Source: Polytrichum commune (taxonomy: Eukaryota > Streptophyta > Polytrichopsida > Polytrichales > Polytrichaceae). From it: a stretch of DNA of 60,000 bases. The stretch covers positions 29,142,001 to 29,202,000 of the forward strand of contig OX485803.1 in the NCBI GenBank assembly GCA_950295325.1, given 5' to 3'. The notes beneath the pieces are model-generated. The model worked only from the letters and a program-made list of their open reading frames with translations, was not told the DNA's origin and ran no database searches. A program made the translations under genes and the position numbers. Of this stretch, positions 11,901 to 26,900 are shown one piece after another (positions within the stretch are counted from its first letter, which is position 1; each line of letters opens with the position of its first letter).

Positions 11901-14900
11901 AATTTCCAACCAAGGTTGGGATTCAGAAAGTTCTCGAAGCGGAAACAGGAAATCAGAAAACTTGTCCTTCATTGAAACTGCAAGAAGAGTGATTTGGGAT
12001 TGTCCGTACACATTCAGAATCCCTCTCTTGCCTGTGGAGACTCGATTGGTTCTGAAGCTTGCAGGTGCTGAAAATGACGAGATCCACAATCTTGGAAAAT
12101 CTGCCATTCTGAAAATTGGCAACCAATTTTCAGTTGCAAACAATGATCCAAAGGATGTTGAGGACCTCAGTAAGAGTGTCTTGCGGCCATGGATATTGGC
12201 CTCTGTCAAGCGGGGAAAATACCAACAAAGTTTGTCTCCTTTGGCATTTTTTATTGCTGCTCAAGAGCTTCTTGAACTAAGCAATCATTCTTTGGGTGGA
12301 ATGGAAGAGTGCTTAATTTCAGCAGCGGTGGCATCGAGCCAACAACAGTCCCGAGGCCTGCACCTCTTTCTTGCAGAGGCTGGGAGAACGAGCCAACTTC
12401 ACCCAAAACTTCAAGATCATTACAGGAGCGCAGTTGTGAGCATGATACAAAAGCAGCTTCAAAGTGTAGTTACTTTTTCTGAGGTCGACAGGATTGGGGA
12501 GCAAGTTTTGCAGGCCTTATGTTCTCAGTCTTCCGATGGTGCTCTTATGGCGAAGGAGAAGTAAGCTACTCGAAACTCTCCTAAATCTGTCCAATTCGCT
12601 GGATGTTCAACACAATTAAAATATCATATCCTTCATCCCATATCCATCTGTGAATTAAAACTATCACTTTTTCCAGTTCTGTACTCTCGCATCCATTTGC
12701 AGAGCCATGAAAACTATAAAGCGAACGACCGGCAACCACTTAAAGCTGCTTCTTAATAGCGATAGAGGAAAGTAAGTCCGCGAGACTTGAGTCATAAACC
12801 CTAGATATACATTGGGAACTGTCAGAAACAGCATCCCTCATAATTGTCTAGTCGGTTGTCAAACTTGTTTAGCTCTGGGTATTATTTTTCTGGGGAGGTT
12901 ACGCTTGTTTGTATGACACTTTGTGGAGGTGGTCTAGATTGAAGTGAATTTGCGTCCACAGCTGGTGTCAACATATGGTTATCTGCCGTAGACTCAGCAT
13001 TGAAACTAGTTTAAAATAATCTCTAAATCGTTAATCCTTGACCTTAATCTACCTCCTATATGATAGTTTTACGAGACCCCGGGCGACCCTTTCCCAGATA
13101 GACTGGTGGATTTCGAGGTTTCCTGTCATCAATTTTTTTGGTATGACTGTTGTATAATAATTGAAGTATGTGTGGTCTGATTCTACTGTGCTATGAGTTT
13201 TCATCAACTTCTTATTTATATTAGTGTAACTGGTATAAATCGGCCCCTGTATCCACACTTGCCAACCAGTTCTTATGCTACCAACGTATTAGGATTGTTT
13301 CCGTATATATCATCTAATTCGGCAGGTTTGTGGTCTATTTGCAAATGACAGAATGCGGGTGGAGTTCATAATAGCCCTTTTGGACGGGATGGCTATGAAA
13401 GATGTTTTTGTGGAACATCTTGAAGCACGAGCTATCGAGACCATATCATCTTCTAACTTTGCAAGCATCTTGATGCGATTGGAAGTTCTCCCGGGTCCCA
13501 TTCAAAATCATCGGATCTTTAAGAAAGTGTGGGAGTCCTGCTCGTCTTTTGGCACCTCATTGGTTGCGGGAGACGTAATTTTGGGCAGAATTGACACTCT
13601 TGTCCACCATGGTCAGTGGAATGCTATTTTCGTTTCAATCGGGAATAAGAGAGCCGCTGACGCTCTTGAAAGTGCGATAAAAGAGCTCTCCCTTTACAAA
13701 AAGAGGTTGGAATTATGTGATATACTAGTTAACCTCTGTGGATTTTTGACTGAAAAGGATTTCCCAATACAAGGTCTACAGGACTGGTCTAAAGCGCTCA
13801 CGGAGAGAAAAGAATCTTGGAGATCCACGCCCTTGAAGAATATCAATAGAAAACTCTGGCCTGAGGAGGTTCATCCCTGTGTGTATGAAAACTTGGAAAC
13901 TCTGCTCCTCTTACACAAATCTGTAATATTTAAAGATATTTTGTCACAACTATGTCGCGAGTTATTTGATGATCTAAGAGAGAGAGGGAAATTTCTTCCA
14001 CCACTCATTAACATTGAGGATTCTTGGTTAGCCGCCACACCTCAGGCGACTTTTGACATGGTCGTTGCAGATCTTTTACCCCGAACAGTGCAAAGATACA
14101 GAGAGGAGTTGGCGCCATACTTTGGAAAGAAAAACTTAGACAGGGTCCTTATGGAGAGACTTTATTCTTTGTGGGTTGCTGTGGATGCTCACCAGATCGA
14201 GAGGGAATTTGACCTTGCAAGACGGGAACTGAAGGTTGTAGACTCAAAAAGTGCATTTTTGGGGCTCTTTCGAGGAAAAGGATTAGACATGGTTGAATTG
14301 ATACAGGCATGGAAAGCCATCAAAGGCAAGGGAGAACTATTGAATGCTTTGCCAAAAGTAGCAGAATTATTTGGTTTTGATGGATCATGCGGGGGATATA
14401 TTGAAAGGATGGAGAATTTGAGGAGGCAATGTGAAGAGGATTGCACATTGAAGGATTTCAGTGAACTACACAAAAGCAAGGGAAAGGCTATTCTAGCCAT
14501 GGTATCAGAAGACGAAGAGTTTGCAGTTATTCAACTTGCAAAGTCAGACCTGCTATTTGATTTTCTCAAAGAAAAGCTAGACGAGGATTTTCGGAATCTA
14601 ATTGATGCTGTTGAGGAAAAATCAGACAACGATTTTGTCCAGGAATCTATACTCTCAGATCTAATCGACCTCCATCGTAAGTATTCTTGCAATTCAGAAA
14701 ATGGGTAGTAGTCTTTGCTCTGTATCTAGACAAAATGTGAAACTTGACTTCGTTTGTTCTGCAAGGTATACCACAGTTGTCAGAGCGGTGCAAATCTTGA
14801 GGTCAAGAGAGATCGAGATGTTAGTAATTGAAGAATCTCTCTCCTCTCCCCGTTGTCTTGTCATCAAGAACGTAGATTTAAACTTGACTGTTTGATTTAT

Positions 14901-17900
14901 CCCTTCCTTTTTAATAATCGACAAACCATTGGCAGAAGGGTGATGATAAACAAAAGTCGTGATGTTGCAGGACTTTTTCGCCCTGTCTTGAAGTCGAGTC
15001 GACCTACTTTTGAGCAGTTGCGAGCGTCTATGTGCTTGGAATTAAGAACTTCCACGGATGCAAGCCTATTAGCTGCAAAGCTTTTCACTTGCAATGAAAA
15101 TGTGGCGCAGATTCGCCAATTTCTCTCCAGTGTGGCCAACCGAGGACTCAAAATGAAAGACCACATGAAGAGGATATTAAAGGGTGGAAAATACCAATTC
15201 ACAGGTTCTGCTTTTGGGTGTAATCTGAAGCTCACTTGTGGAGATACGGGATTTCTGTCTGCAGCCACAATATTTGATGCCGAGGTAACAGCGAAAGAGG
15301 AAACAGGTGTATATCTTCTTGCCGAGTTGCAAGACATTCGGAGCCGAGCTCGTTTGGTCCTGAGTACTCATAAAGCACAAGCTAATCGATATCTGAAACA
15401 CGAATCAGGTATGCAATTCGATTGATCCTTTCCTCGTATTCAGCGGGACACCTTAAATTGATGTCGAAATTATGTCCTGGTCAAGGTTTACTAGCAGATT
15501 AGGGGTACTAGCCCTTCTGAGGTTGCGCAAGTTGACATAACACCATAAAGAGACCATTGATATGTAATGCTTTTCTTATGTTGTTTAACATTATTGACGT
15601 GCTCCACATGCTACAATATGATTGAGCGGTGTAGGTTAGGACCCATTCTCCGATATTGAGATATTGGAAACTCTCCGATATGATTCCTGGCTACACCAGA
15701 TTCGTGTCTGCATTGTCCAAGTTAAATCTAAGTTCAGAGTTTGATGGGATACATCATTTTCATGTCTTCATTTGGCAACTTTGTCATAGCAGTATACCAT
15801 TCTTCTGCAGATACTCCTGATGCTGAGACTGAGGAATCCACTATGCAGTTTATTGAGCAAGTAGATATTGTGGAGCAGCTTGTGAGTTCAATATCTGAGC
15901 TTTGCGCATCAGGCCACTTTCAATATGCAAACTTCGACCAGACACTGTCTGGACTGCAAGAACTGAAGGATCTCTCACAGAAAGTTGGCAAAGAGCTTGG
16001 AGACTGGTATGCAGCTGTAAAGCAAGCCCGCAGCACTCATAGCTGCCTTAACTACTTCCGCTCTATAGAGCTGAGATTGTTTCTTGAGGTCCTCAGTCGC
16101 TCAAGCATGTCATCGACGAAAGAGCTTACTTGCAAGGAAATCCTTCAGTGGGCTGGAATCAGAGATGCCGACAGAGCCTTACGAGAAGCAATTTCAAATT
16201 TTATGTTTCTAGAATCACCCTCCGAAATTGACGAGAACTACCTTTCGGCATGCTTAAATGCAATAGCTATGTCTATTGAACACCTATTTGGGAAAACACG
16301 TACCTCAGATTCAGGTCTTGTTAATAGCCCAAAGTCTGGTCCATCATTCAGGGGTGGTAGAGGTGCCGGGAAACATAACGGAGCCCTTGTATTAGTTCTT
16401 GTAGAAAATCCTGACCGTGAGCATGATGCAGTTGTCAACCTATTCCATAAGAGATCTCTTAGCCTGAGGGACACCCCAAGGAATGTATTATTGTGTACAT
16501 CAACTACAGCTTGGGAAGAGGTTGACCTTCTCTTGCGTCGTTGCTTTGTCGATGAAATGGGGCAGAAAGGGGGATTCTTTTGCATTGCATACATCGAGAA
16601 TTTAAGCTTTGAATGTCAAGCTCAATTTGTGATCACTCTTCAGGATTTGGTTCAACATTGGGAAAATCATTGTCCTCTAGAGCTCCAAGGTGGTGAAGAT
16701 CGTGAGCAGCTTGCTTTGGTGTGTTGCTCAAAGAACCAGGCCATGTTTTCAGTTTTGCGGCATTTGAATGTTCGGGTATGCCATATGGTTGCCTTAAGTG
16801 CAAACGAGATTCTAAATCAGCTTCCTGCAGAATGTAAGAATATACGGGTCATAACTTCGGATATTCCAGGTTTGGGAAAGAGCAGAAAGATTCGCAATAT
16901 GGCACCTGTACGTCTCCAATTCATACCTTATTTGCTTTAGCAACTTTCAAATTTAATTACATCAGAACTTGCATATGTGAACTTTGATTAGGGATTGCAT
17001 ATCCATGAGCACTACAAGCAGTGAGTGATAATCAATGAAGCGATGCTGCATTGATGTAATATGTATCTTGCGTTTTCTCTTTCTCAGAAGCCTCACAGAT
17101 TGATAAGTTGTACATGTAGACTGATTCTGAGAAAGTTTGTCTGGTTTCAGACATTCCGAAATATTAAAGTTCATTCCGTAAACCTTGAGAATCACAAAAT
17201 CAAGTATGAATATACATGTTCTTCTCAGATTATTTAGAACAGGACATTTGGAAGAGAACATGGGGAAATCTTGGCAAGGTAGGGATAATGTTAGATTTAA
17301 TAATAAGTATAAGCAACTGTTTTGTGCAGAATTTGGTTCGACCTTTGTCTATAAGTGGAAGCACATCCCGAGATTCTCTTGTTTTGCAACTCAAGGAGCT
17401 GATGTTGCAACCTGGGAACATTTTGCACCTCGACATCTCCACTGTCGTTAATCCGGAGACATTCAATATGCTATTATTTGAGCTGGTTGTTCTTGGGTGC
17501 CTTAGATCGAATGTTGCAGGAGTATTTCATCTGAACACAAGCAGCATTTACATCGAACTTGGGAACACCCTTGGGAATGAGCTCTCACACAGCCTCCCAG
17601 TGAGTGAGTGGTTTCAACGTGAGCATCTGACATGGGACTTGGGGTCACTTGAAGTGAGTGATAACCCAAATAGCAGTGTCCAAGTGGTCTGTCTCTACCT
17701 CCAAGCCATGGAATTGGGGCAGCTTGAGACCACAAATTTGATATTTAGAGGAGATGCTATAAACGTAAAAGCGATTTCTACGGAACAATGTCACGGTCTT
17801 CTGAAGAGGCACTTCATTGATCATATGAAGCAAGGAAATTTGATGTCGTTCTCCATCATTGATATGTTTCTGAATTTCCTTGCCTGTCAGCTCCGAAAGA

Positions 17901-20900
17901 TGACGGAGAATATATATTTCACGGTCGAAACTTTGCAATACATGATGGCGATGCCTAATATCCGAACCTACCTTGTAACTTCCCTCCTGGAAGTTGCTCG
18001 AGACCTCTCGCTGCGATCCGTCAAACCATGGCTTCATGAGCAGCAACAGGCCAGAGGGAGGGTCACTGATCTCACTATGGCTGCACGATTTGAGGGCATG
18101 ATGCGATGGTCCGACAGCAATCACGTCATGATATTTTTTCAAAGTGACGGACCGATTTCATTGCTCTACAGAGATGCAAATCTTCTGCCACCTTCTATTG
18201 TTCAGCTTTTCACAAGTCAGAGGCTGAGGACAGAGGCCAAAAATATGTCAAATTATTCAACTATGTCCTCACAAGAGTTATGGACGAATCTTTGGCCTAT
18301 TTTGCAAAGGGGTGCTCCAACGTTTCAGCCCCACTATGTTTTGACTGCAGACAATTTCTTGAAAATGGCATTGATAGCTCTTCGAGTGGAGGCGACAGTG
18401 CCTGTTATTATCATGGGCGAAACTGGTTGTGGAAAGACAAGCCTTCTAAAAGTTCTTGCTTCTTACTGTGGTGTTGAGTTTCGGAGCACCACTCTTCATG
18501 CGGGGACTACTGAGGAAGACATTCGGTCCTTTATCAAGACATCGAATGAAATTGCTGCGACAGGATCCAAGAAGGTACGTTGGTCTTCACAAATTTCAGA
18601 GGTTCATACCTACTTCCAGTGTCTACCTAGAGCAACGAATACACAATGTTTCAGAGGTACCTGCAAGGTGCCCGGAGTATAGGTGGAATTAGATATTTAA
18701 AATTGTGCAGATTAGAACATCCATGGAAATGATGTACCTAAAAATAATCGTGCGGGTTCACTTACCATCTGTGCCCTTTTAGCTACCTTGGAGAAGGCAA
18801 GTGCTATAATCGTGCAAATGGGTCGTGTCCAACACTAGCTAATGAATATTATGATATGCAAGATGGCTAGTTTCCAACAGATTCACATCAATATAGACAC
18901 ACTATCAGATGTTCTCTAACTGAAAAATTTGAAGTATGTCACTCTTGTTTTGGAATATGTGATTGCTTTCAATAGGACCAATTGTAATTAATCAATAGTC
19001 TCTGATTGACTAATTCCTCCAGATTTGAAGTGTACAGCTTGTGTAATGCTGGTAGACTATATATTGCAATTAAAACCGTCAAAACCTAAGAAGAGCAATT
19101 ATTCAAAGGTCCATAGACAGAAAATTTACACGTACACAAGGGAAATTTCTTATATGTGTAAATGAATGGATTACAGGTGTGGGCTTTCCTCGATGAGATC
19201 AATGCATGCGATCATTTGGGGTTCCTAAATGGACTCATCTGCCATCACCTCTTGGAGGGAAAAGCTTTGCACATGGATCTTGTCATACTGGCTGCATGTA
19301 ATCCATATCGCTTGCATGACATAGAAAATGCTCGAACAGGATTCTCAGCGCGAGAGCTTATGAACCCAGGTGATAGTGAGCATTTCAATTTAGCTTACCA
19401 GGTACACCCACTTCCCGAAGCTATGCTAGATTATGTCTGGGACTTTGGCCTTCTGTCACGGCATGACGAACAAGCTTACATTGAAGCAATGGTGCAAGGA
19501 ATAAAAGTAAGAACATCGGGAGGAGCTCTCTTTACCGATCTATTAGTTCAATCACAAGCCTTTATTAGGCAGTGCCATGGAGAGGCAAGTGTAAGCTTAC
19601 GGGATGTAAGCCGTTGTATTTCCTTGTACGAGTGGTTCCTTCAGGATCTTCAGAAAAGGCCTTTACTCAAGGGGCACAACACTATGACGGTACCTGTCCG
19701 TGCTACGCTGTTGGCTTTTTCTCATTGCTATCATTCACGTCTAGCAACCGAGCAGGAGAGGGAACAATATCGACACATATTTGCAGGGGTGATGAAAACC
19801 CACGAACCATCAAACTATAGGTACAATGAATCACCTGTCTTGTAACAAATTTTCGTATGTTTTTTTGAACTGCATCTTATTTGATTCAGAATTCATAATA
19901 TTTTTGGAACTGTAAATGAGGCCAAAAGAGAATCGTTGTAAGGTTTCAGATGTGAGCACCAGGTGCCTCAAAATTTGTATAAATTAACTAGATATAAAGT
20001 CCATCGGTGTCCTACGGAAACTGAAATATACCAGCACTAATCCCCCAAATTTGTTTGGAGACAATCAGGAACTTCGATGGGAATGTTTACGCGGAGCTCT
20101 TAAAGGACGAACAAATGGATTTGCTCAACCGTATGGATGTTCCTTCTGGAATTGCGAAGAATAAAGCGCTTCTAGAGAACATATTTGTTTCTCTTGTCTG
20201 CATGTTGAATCTCATACCAGTTTTTGTAGTAGGGAAGCCTGGCTCAGGAAAGACTCTTGCACTACAGCTGATTTACGGGTATGTTTGATCCGGACCTATC
20301 TTTAATCCTTGACAGTTTCCATTTCTGTAATCCAAGCATCTATAAATGTATGAAGAGGGTGGGTGAAGAGACTTCTTTTAAAGGTACTCTTCGCACTGGC
20401 GATGTGATTCAATCATTCATTCATTGTAGAGGGTTAAAAATTTCTATAAGTGTTCGTTTTGCAGAAGTTAGATACTGATGTTTCTATGTTTATTCCAGTA
20501 ATTTAAGAGGCTCAGAGTCTCGGGACCTATATTTTCAGCAGTTGCCCCAGATGTATAGATTTTCTTACCAAGGCTCAGAGAGTTCAACATCTGAAGGAAT
20601 TTTGAAGGTACAGACATACCACCTGTTTTGTGAACTTCACGGTTTATTCTGGTCATGCTACAAACTGCTACTTTGAACAATTTACCTGTATCTCGCCACA
20701 GTTTTCTCCTTAAATTGAAATATTGAGATAGGAGTGCACGCTGAGAAGAGATTGACTTGCTTGCAGGTCTTTGAGAAAGCCTATCGCTGTAGAAGAGATA
20801 ATGAAGGTCGCGATGTACTGGTGGTCGTAGTTCTTGATGAAGTCGGTCTCGCCGAAGTTTCCAGTCATAATCCTTTGAAGGTACTCGGAACTCACAACCT

Positions 20901-23900
20901 CTGAACAAGCTTTTGTGTTGTCATAACGTGCAAGGAAGTATGTTGACGTGACCATGTAGAAATGTGGACAGTTGCCGTTTTTCTCGACGTGAAATCCACA
21001 GGTCACGTACTTGGCTCCGAACTGAAATATGTGTTTCTTCATGTGAACAATGTGGTGTCAACATTTTGACATAAATCGCCATCTCATAGGTTCTAGGTAG
21101 AGAACGGGGTAGTCTCTATCTAGTAACTGTCTAGTCTTGTGATCGACTTGGTCTCGGCCTCTCCTTCAACGAGATTTCACTGCAGCTCCAGGGGCAGATT
21201 TAGGGCAGAGAGTCTCTGAAAATACCTAAAGAGAAACTAGTTCCAAACGTTCATCAGTTGTTCAATCGGAAGTCTACAAATGGTCACTTTTGTGATTTCT
21301 ATGTACCCAAGATTTTACTTCACAGTTGGGGAAGATTTCACAATATCAGCGTTCTGTTTTTGCAGAATTTCCTCTCTAAGGCTGGGATAGTACTGGCAAT
21401 GCTACCCGCTACGCTAGACTGTACTCTCTGGCTGATTTGATATGTGTATTTGTGGGGCCTTTAATTTGCAGGTTCTACATGCTCTATTGGAACCAGAGAA
21501 ACCCCAAGAAGTGTCTGTCGTAGGCATAAGCAACTGGTCGCTTGATGCTGCCAAGATGAATCGTGCCATACATCTAGCGCAACCTGATCCATCTGAGCAC
21601 GATCTATACGAAACAAGCATTGCTATACTCGAAAGTTATGGTAGCAGTAGTGATGGACTTCATCCGACTTTAAAGTCTGAATTGAAAAAATTATCAAGAG
21701 CATACTACAACTACCATTCCTGTCAGTCGCAGCCAAACTTTCACGGCCTTCGTGACTTTTATTCTCTAGTAAAATCACTACAGGTGATAAAAAGCACAGT
21801 TTCATGGCAACTACAAGGGCTTGTAAAGGCAATCTGGAGGAATTTTGGAGGCTCGCCTGATGATGTGGATACCTTTTCCCGAATTCTAAAAGAAAATTTG
21901 GGGCATAAGGAACTTCTACAACGGCCACCTGCTGTTATGGAACTTGTTCGAGCGAACTTACAAGACAGGGATGGACGACATCTCATGCTTATTACAGCGG
22001 TGAATGCCTTAAGTGAAATACATTAATTTGTCTGATTTTGTCATTGGATTGTGAAGTTGTACTCCAATAATAACCCGCAAATTGTTGTTACTTAATGTAG
22101 TTCTTGTATTTCAGGGAGAATCAGCAATTGGGATTGTCGAAAAGTTCCAAGAGAATGTTGTAGTCATTCATGGGAGCAAATACAAGGATGACTGCAATGA
22201 CGACTATCAATATTTGTTACTGAGTATCATCATCCTTCACATGGAGGCTGGCAGGTGATTCTCTTCCCATTTGTTTTGTTTGCGAGGCACACCTGCAGAA
22301 TCAGAATACACCACCATGCACATTTCCATGTATTCCAAAATTGTTTATCTGATGATAGGTAGTCATGTGCAGTGTAAAGTGACCAATCCTCAGGGCTTCA
22401 ATTAGTCAATTTTTTTTTTAGCACTGGAAAATGATGACATAAACCGTAGAACCGTTGTACGCTTCAATATTGCACCAAGTGGTTGAATCTGAATTGAACT
22501 CGGAGAATATAGCTACTCCTGACAGGCTAAGCCAATCCCAAATGGTTTACAAGACGATAAAGAAGTACAAATCAGAGCAATGAACCCTGCTATTCCTTTC
22601 GGAATTGCATATTATTTTGAAGTTTGTATGTACTGATGATTCTCGTGTTGGAAATTTCAAAAGAATGTAAAGCACTTGCCGAGAAGGTAGTAGTATCGGA
22701 CTAACATCGACATTTTTGGTCTGCAGATGTATATTGCTGATGGGAGTGGAGCGACTTTGGTCTTCACTATATGACATGCTCAATCAACACTACACAGTGG
22801 TGGGAGGTCGACGCAATTGTCGCATCGCTATAGGAGCGTATAGCAATCCAATGTGTTATGTCCATGACACTTTTCGGTGCATCGTGGTTGTTGATTTTGA
22901 CCAGATTCCGCGCCTCGATCCTCCATTCTTGAATCGGTTCGAAAAGCAAGTCCTCACTTATGACAGCATGCTCGAAGAACCTCAGAGGAGAGCTGTACAG
23001 ATTTTGAAGACTTGGTGTGAACAAATGGCAGGCGTCTCTACAGACTCTGAGTCCTCGAATGATTTGTTCAAAATAAGTGACATGTTTGCTGGTTTCCACA
23101 AGGACACACTTCCGTCACTTGTTTTACACTTATGGAGTGACAGCGCTCAAAAGACCCACTCGGACTTGGCTTGGTTCACGCCTTTTCTTGAGAGGTTTCA
23201 ATCAAACTTAATCGCATTTTTCTCAATCCAGAATATTGTTCCTGTCAAGTACATCCATTGCAATTATGCTGAAAAGATTCGTAGCTCTCGCTGTTTAGAG
23301 TATCTGAGAAATGCCATCTGCCACTGAATTTGAATAATTCATTTCTAGTATGTTTGTAAGGCCCAATCACAGGACGACCTAAATTGCAGCGTTTATTTCA
23401 TACGAGACCTTTCACACACAAGATGAGATACTGATATGGCTGATAGGAGAAAAGCAGTGGCATTGTCGGGAGATGATCGTGTGTGACTGTTGCCTATTTT
23501 TTGCCTATTTTTTATTCGTGATGTGTTCTCATGAAGTTGCAAAGAAAATCTGCTGCGGACTGCGTATATGGATGGTATGGTGAGAGCCTCTTTGTCCGAA
23601 AGGTGCGAGCAAGAGGTTGCCGATTTGGGAAAATGTACTCAATACTTCTTCAACGAACGGCAAGCGCAGCAGGGTCTCCAGGAATTCCTTGTCAAAGTGA
23701 GAGCTTGACTTAAACTGATCTTACATTCTATGATATTCTTCCCATTGTCACGAATATGCGCCCCTTCAGAGTTGAATTTCTTGTACATAATGTTCTATCA
23801 ATCGCTATCAAACAGTTTATCACTAATTTCTCTTTGAAAATATGATATGGACATGTGGTCTAACTGAGTTTAAACAAGTGCAGATATGAGGATGCAGGTA

Positions 23901-26900
23901 AGCATCCTTTCCTGGAGAAGACAAACGAACTAATTTCTCAAGACGTCAGGATGTTTGAGTCTGACGTATCAATCGTTGGTTGTTTTTCTTTTGCAGATGA
24001 AACATGAAGAGAATGAAAATTTGATGGGTTTCAAGGTTGTCATTACTACACGCTCGATTATCCATTTGCCCATCGAGAGCCTTCTGAATAATCCTCAAGT
24101 AAGCATCCTCGTCAAATTCGTGGCTGTATTCTCGATTGGTGATTTGCATAGCTTGCCAGCATTCAATTGGACTCGACTGTAGCTTTCTTAAGTTCTAATG
24201 TCTCATTCTATCAATCTTCGCTAATTCACTTTGCAGGCACAATTCGAGAAACTTGGCGATTTTTCGTCAGAAAGACAGCTCCAATCCCAGATACAGCTAT
24301 TTCTAGCAGGAGAGATGGACCTACTCGTCCTGCAAGCAGATGCAGGGATGGACAGAGAGCACATCCCGCACGCAAAATTCCTCGTTGATAAGAATGTGGC
24401 AGACTTTCAGGCTCAAGTACATGGCGCTTGTCAGTTGAAAAAAAACATTCTTCTCATCATTCACACAAATCGGGAAGTGGAAAGTGTTTCTGGATTCACT
24501 TTTCTAAGTGGCTGGAAACAGCTTACATTAGATCAGCTCGTACGGGAAGAAACTGATGTCAGGTGTGCCATACAACACGTGCTCCTCTTCCAGAAAGTTT
24601 TATCACCATCTGCAAAACTCAATGTGTGTTTTAATAACTTCTTCGTAGTGCTACTTCCGAGAGCTGTCCTCACGCTTTTAGTCCACCGTCTGATTAATAG
24701 GAAAAATTCTTATGCATTCTAACGTGAAAGTGATTTCTTCTTCAGAGAGTTCTTGAATCACAGCATCGCGGATCTAGTGAAGTCGGAGACAATACCATTC
24801 AGAGACATTATGATGAAAGTGCTCACATGGAGTTTCTTGTGCATAAAGTATCCGAAAGGAATAAAGTCTGCAAAGTACTGTCAGGAGATGGTGCAGAAAA
24901 TTTCTGCAGACAGAGAATTATGGGATTGTTTTAAAAGAAGGGCCTTAGTCTGGCTTATTGATAATGCTAATCCTTCATGGCAAGCCTCAGTTGCGTCCAA
25001 TCGGGGTTTACTGTCCCTTTCCTCAACCCTTCAGGAAGCATTTTTACACCACATTGAAGAGACATTAAGGGAGCCTGTAGCCAGGCTCATTTATTTCTTG
25101 GAAAAGTTCTCCGCACTTGGAAGTTATTTCACTATGGACGCAGGGAAAAGGAAAGTCTGGAGAGCAACTGTTTTGAATGCAGAAATTGTGGACATAGAGG
25201 GCATTCCTGCACCAAGGCACCCAGAGGGTTACCAAATCAAAGGCCCACTAGGTCTGACTTTGCCATTTTCAACAATCTATTCTCAGCAAGTAGAGAGTGG
25301 ATTTCAAGAACTGTACATGACCCAGTTATTTAAGAACTCAGAAAGCAAGAGCCAAATCTCACCTTCGACTGGGAGGTCAGGGTCAGAATTGATATCCAGC
25401 TCAGATATTGATTACAAGCTAAAATCAGTAGCGGATGATTTTGACCGTGTGAAAGGAGAAGTGGAAATCGCACTGGAGATGGGGCATGTGGACCTGAACA
25501 GGGGGCCTGCACTCGTGCCTGACAAGAATATTGGCAAGGCCATCACTGCAGCAATGCATGCTCAACTCGGTCAATTTGCCACTACTATCGACTCCAACTC
25601 TGAACTTTATGTGAAAGATTTTTGCAAAATACGTGCTCCATACAAGAGTGATGAACGAAATCAACTGGATGCACAAGCTTTTGAATGGGTTGTGAGGGAG
25701 AAACTTGATACTGGGACTATTAGCCCGGCGGATGTACATATCCTTATGTGGGAACAGGGTGAGAAGATCAATGCTCAAGCATTATTGGCTGCAACTTGCC
25801 TGAAAGAATCATTTATTGAAGAACAGCTAGCCCTTCTGATATCCAAAAAGGGTAAGTCAAGCGGATTTGATCAATTTCTGGTAGCCCAATGTTGTAAAGC
25901 CATCTTACCCCAAGGTGAGGTCGAAACTCAGACTTTCCCTCACGACCTGGACGTCCGTCCGTGGATTGAGAGTCTTGAACTTCTGATCAAACTAGCATCG
26001 CCCCTTGAAGCGTTTGAAGGATCCACGCATTGGGCTACCATTGTGAGCTTGGAAGTACTAAGAGACGTTGCAACGCTGGTTCTTCCACCAGTTTCTTGGG
26101 ACAGGGGAATATTGGAAGATATTTCAAAGTGGGTGACGAAACAGGGGATGAATTTCACCGCTGGTCAGCTCCTGGAAGCAGTCCTGAGTATCCTCCCACC
26201 AGACCTTGATAGCTTGACAGGTGTTGCTGAAGAGCATTTCTTCCGATTTCTGTCTACATTCTTCATCAAAATTCTTAGTGGAGATGCCAGTATGTCTGAC
26301 ATGAACACCATTGCAAAATTCATTTTTCGACTTGAAAACATTTCCTGCTTGATGAAAGGCGTGGTTCTACGACTCCTTGATGTTAGTGTCAGTCAAACAC
26401 TACCTTTCTCTGTAGATACCGGATGTCCTGCATACATATTGTCCTTACTGAATGGAGATAGGAAAGGTGGCTTGCAAGTGGGAGCGATTCCATATGACAG
26501 TGAAAAACATAAGGCTTTTGTTCTTCTTTCTGATGTGGTTTATGAAAAAATCAGTCCCTTTGTAACCCAACGCTTACTAAGAGGCCAGGATGGAAGTACA
26601 GGATGGATGTACAAGGACTTCCTCAGATGCCTGGACAGAGCTCTGGATCTCACAGGCGAAGGTGTCTTAACCCTACAAGGTGCCACAGCAATTGCCTTCT
26701 TGAGAGCAACATTGGATGCTGTGGCAGCCGAGCTAATTGACATTAACAAAGTCGTGGCATATGCTCCACATCAGAGCTCTGCATTTCTGACAGCAATGTA
26801 CAGACTGCCCTCGACATTTGTGGACCGCTCTTCAACTGATAGGTTTGAAGCTCTGAGACTCTACCTGTTGAAAGTATTACACATGAAATGGGGACTTTCA

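Noticed and set aside
14777-14871. Candidate exon between 14676 and 14971 in the RNF213-like gene
   Set aside because: It has an open frame and usable borders, but its exit phase does not fit the next exon, whereas 14676 joins 14971 directly in phase.
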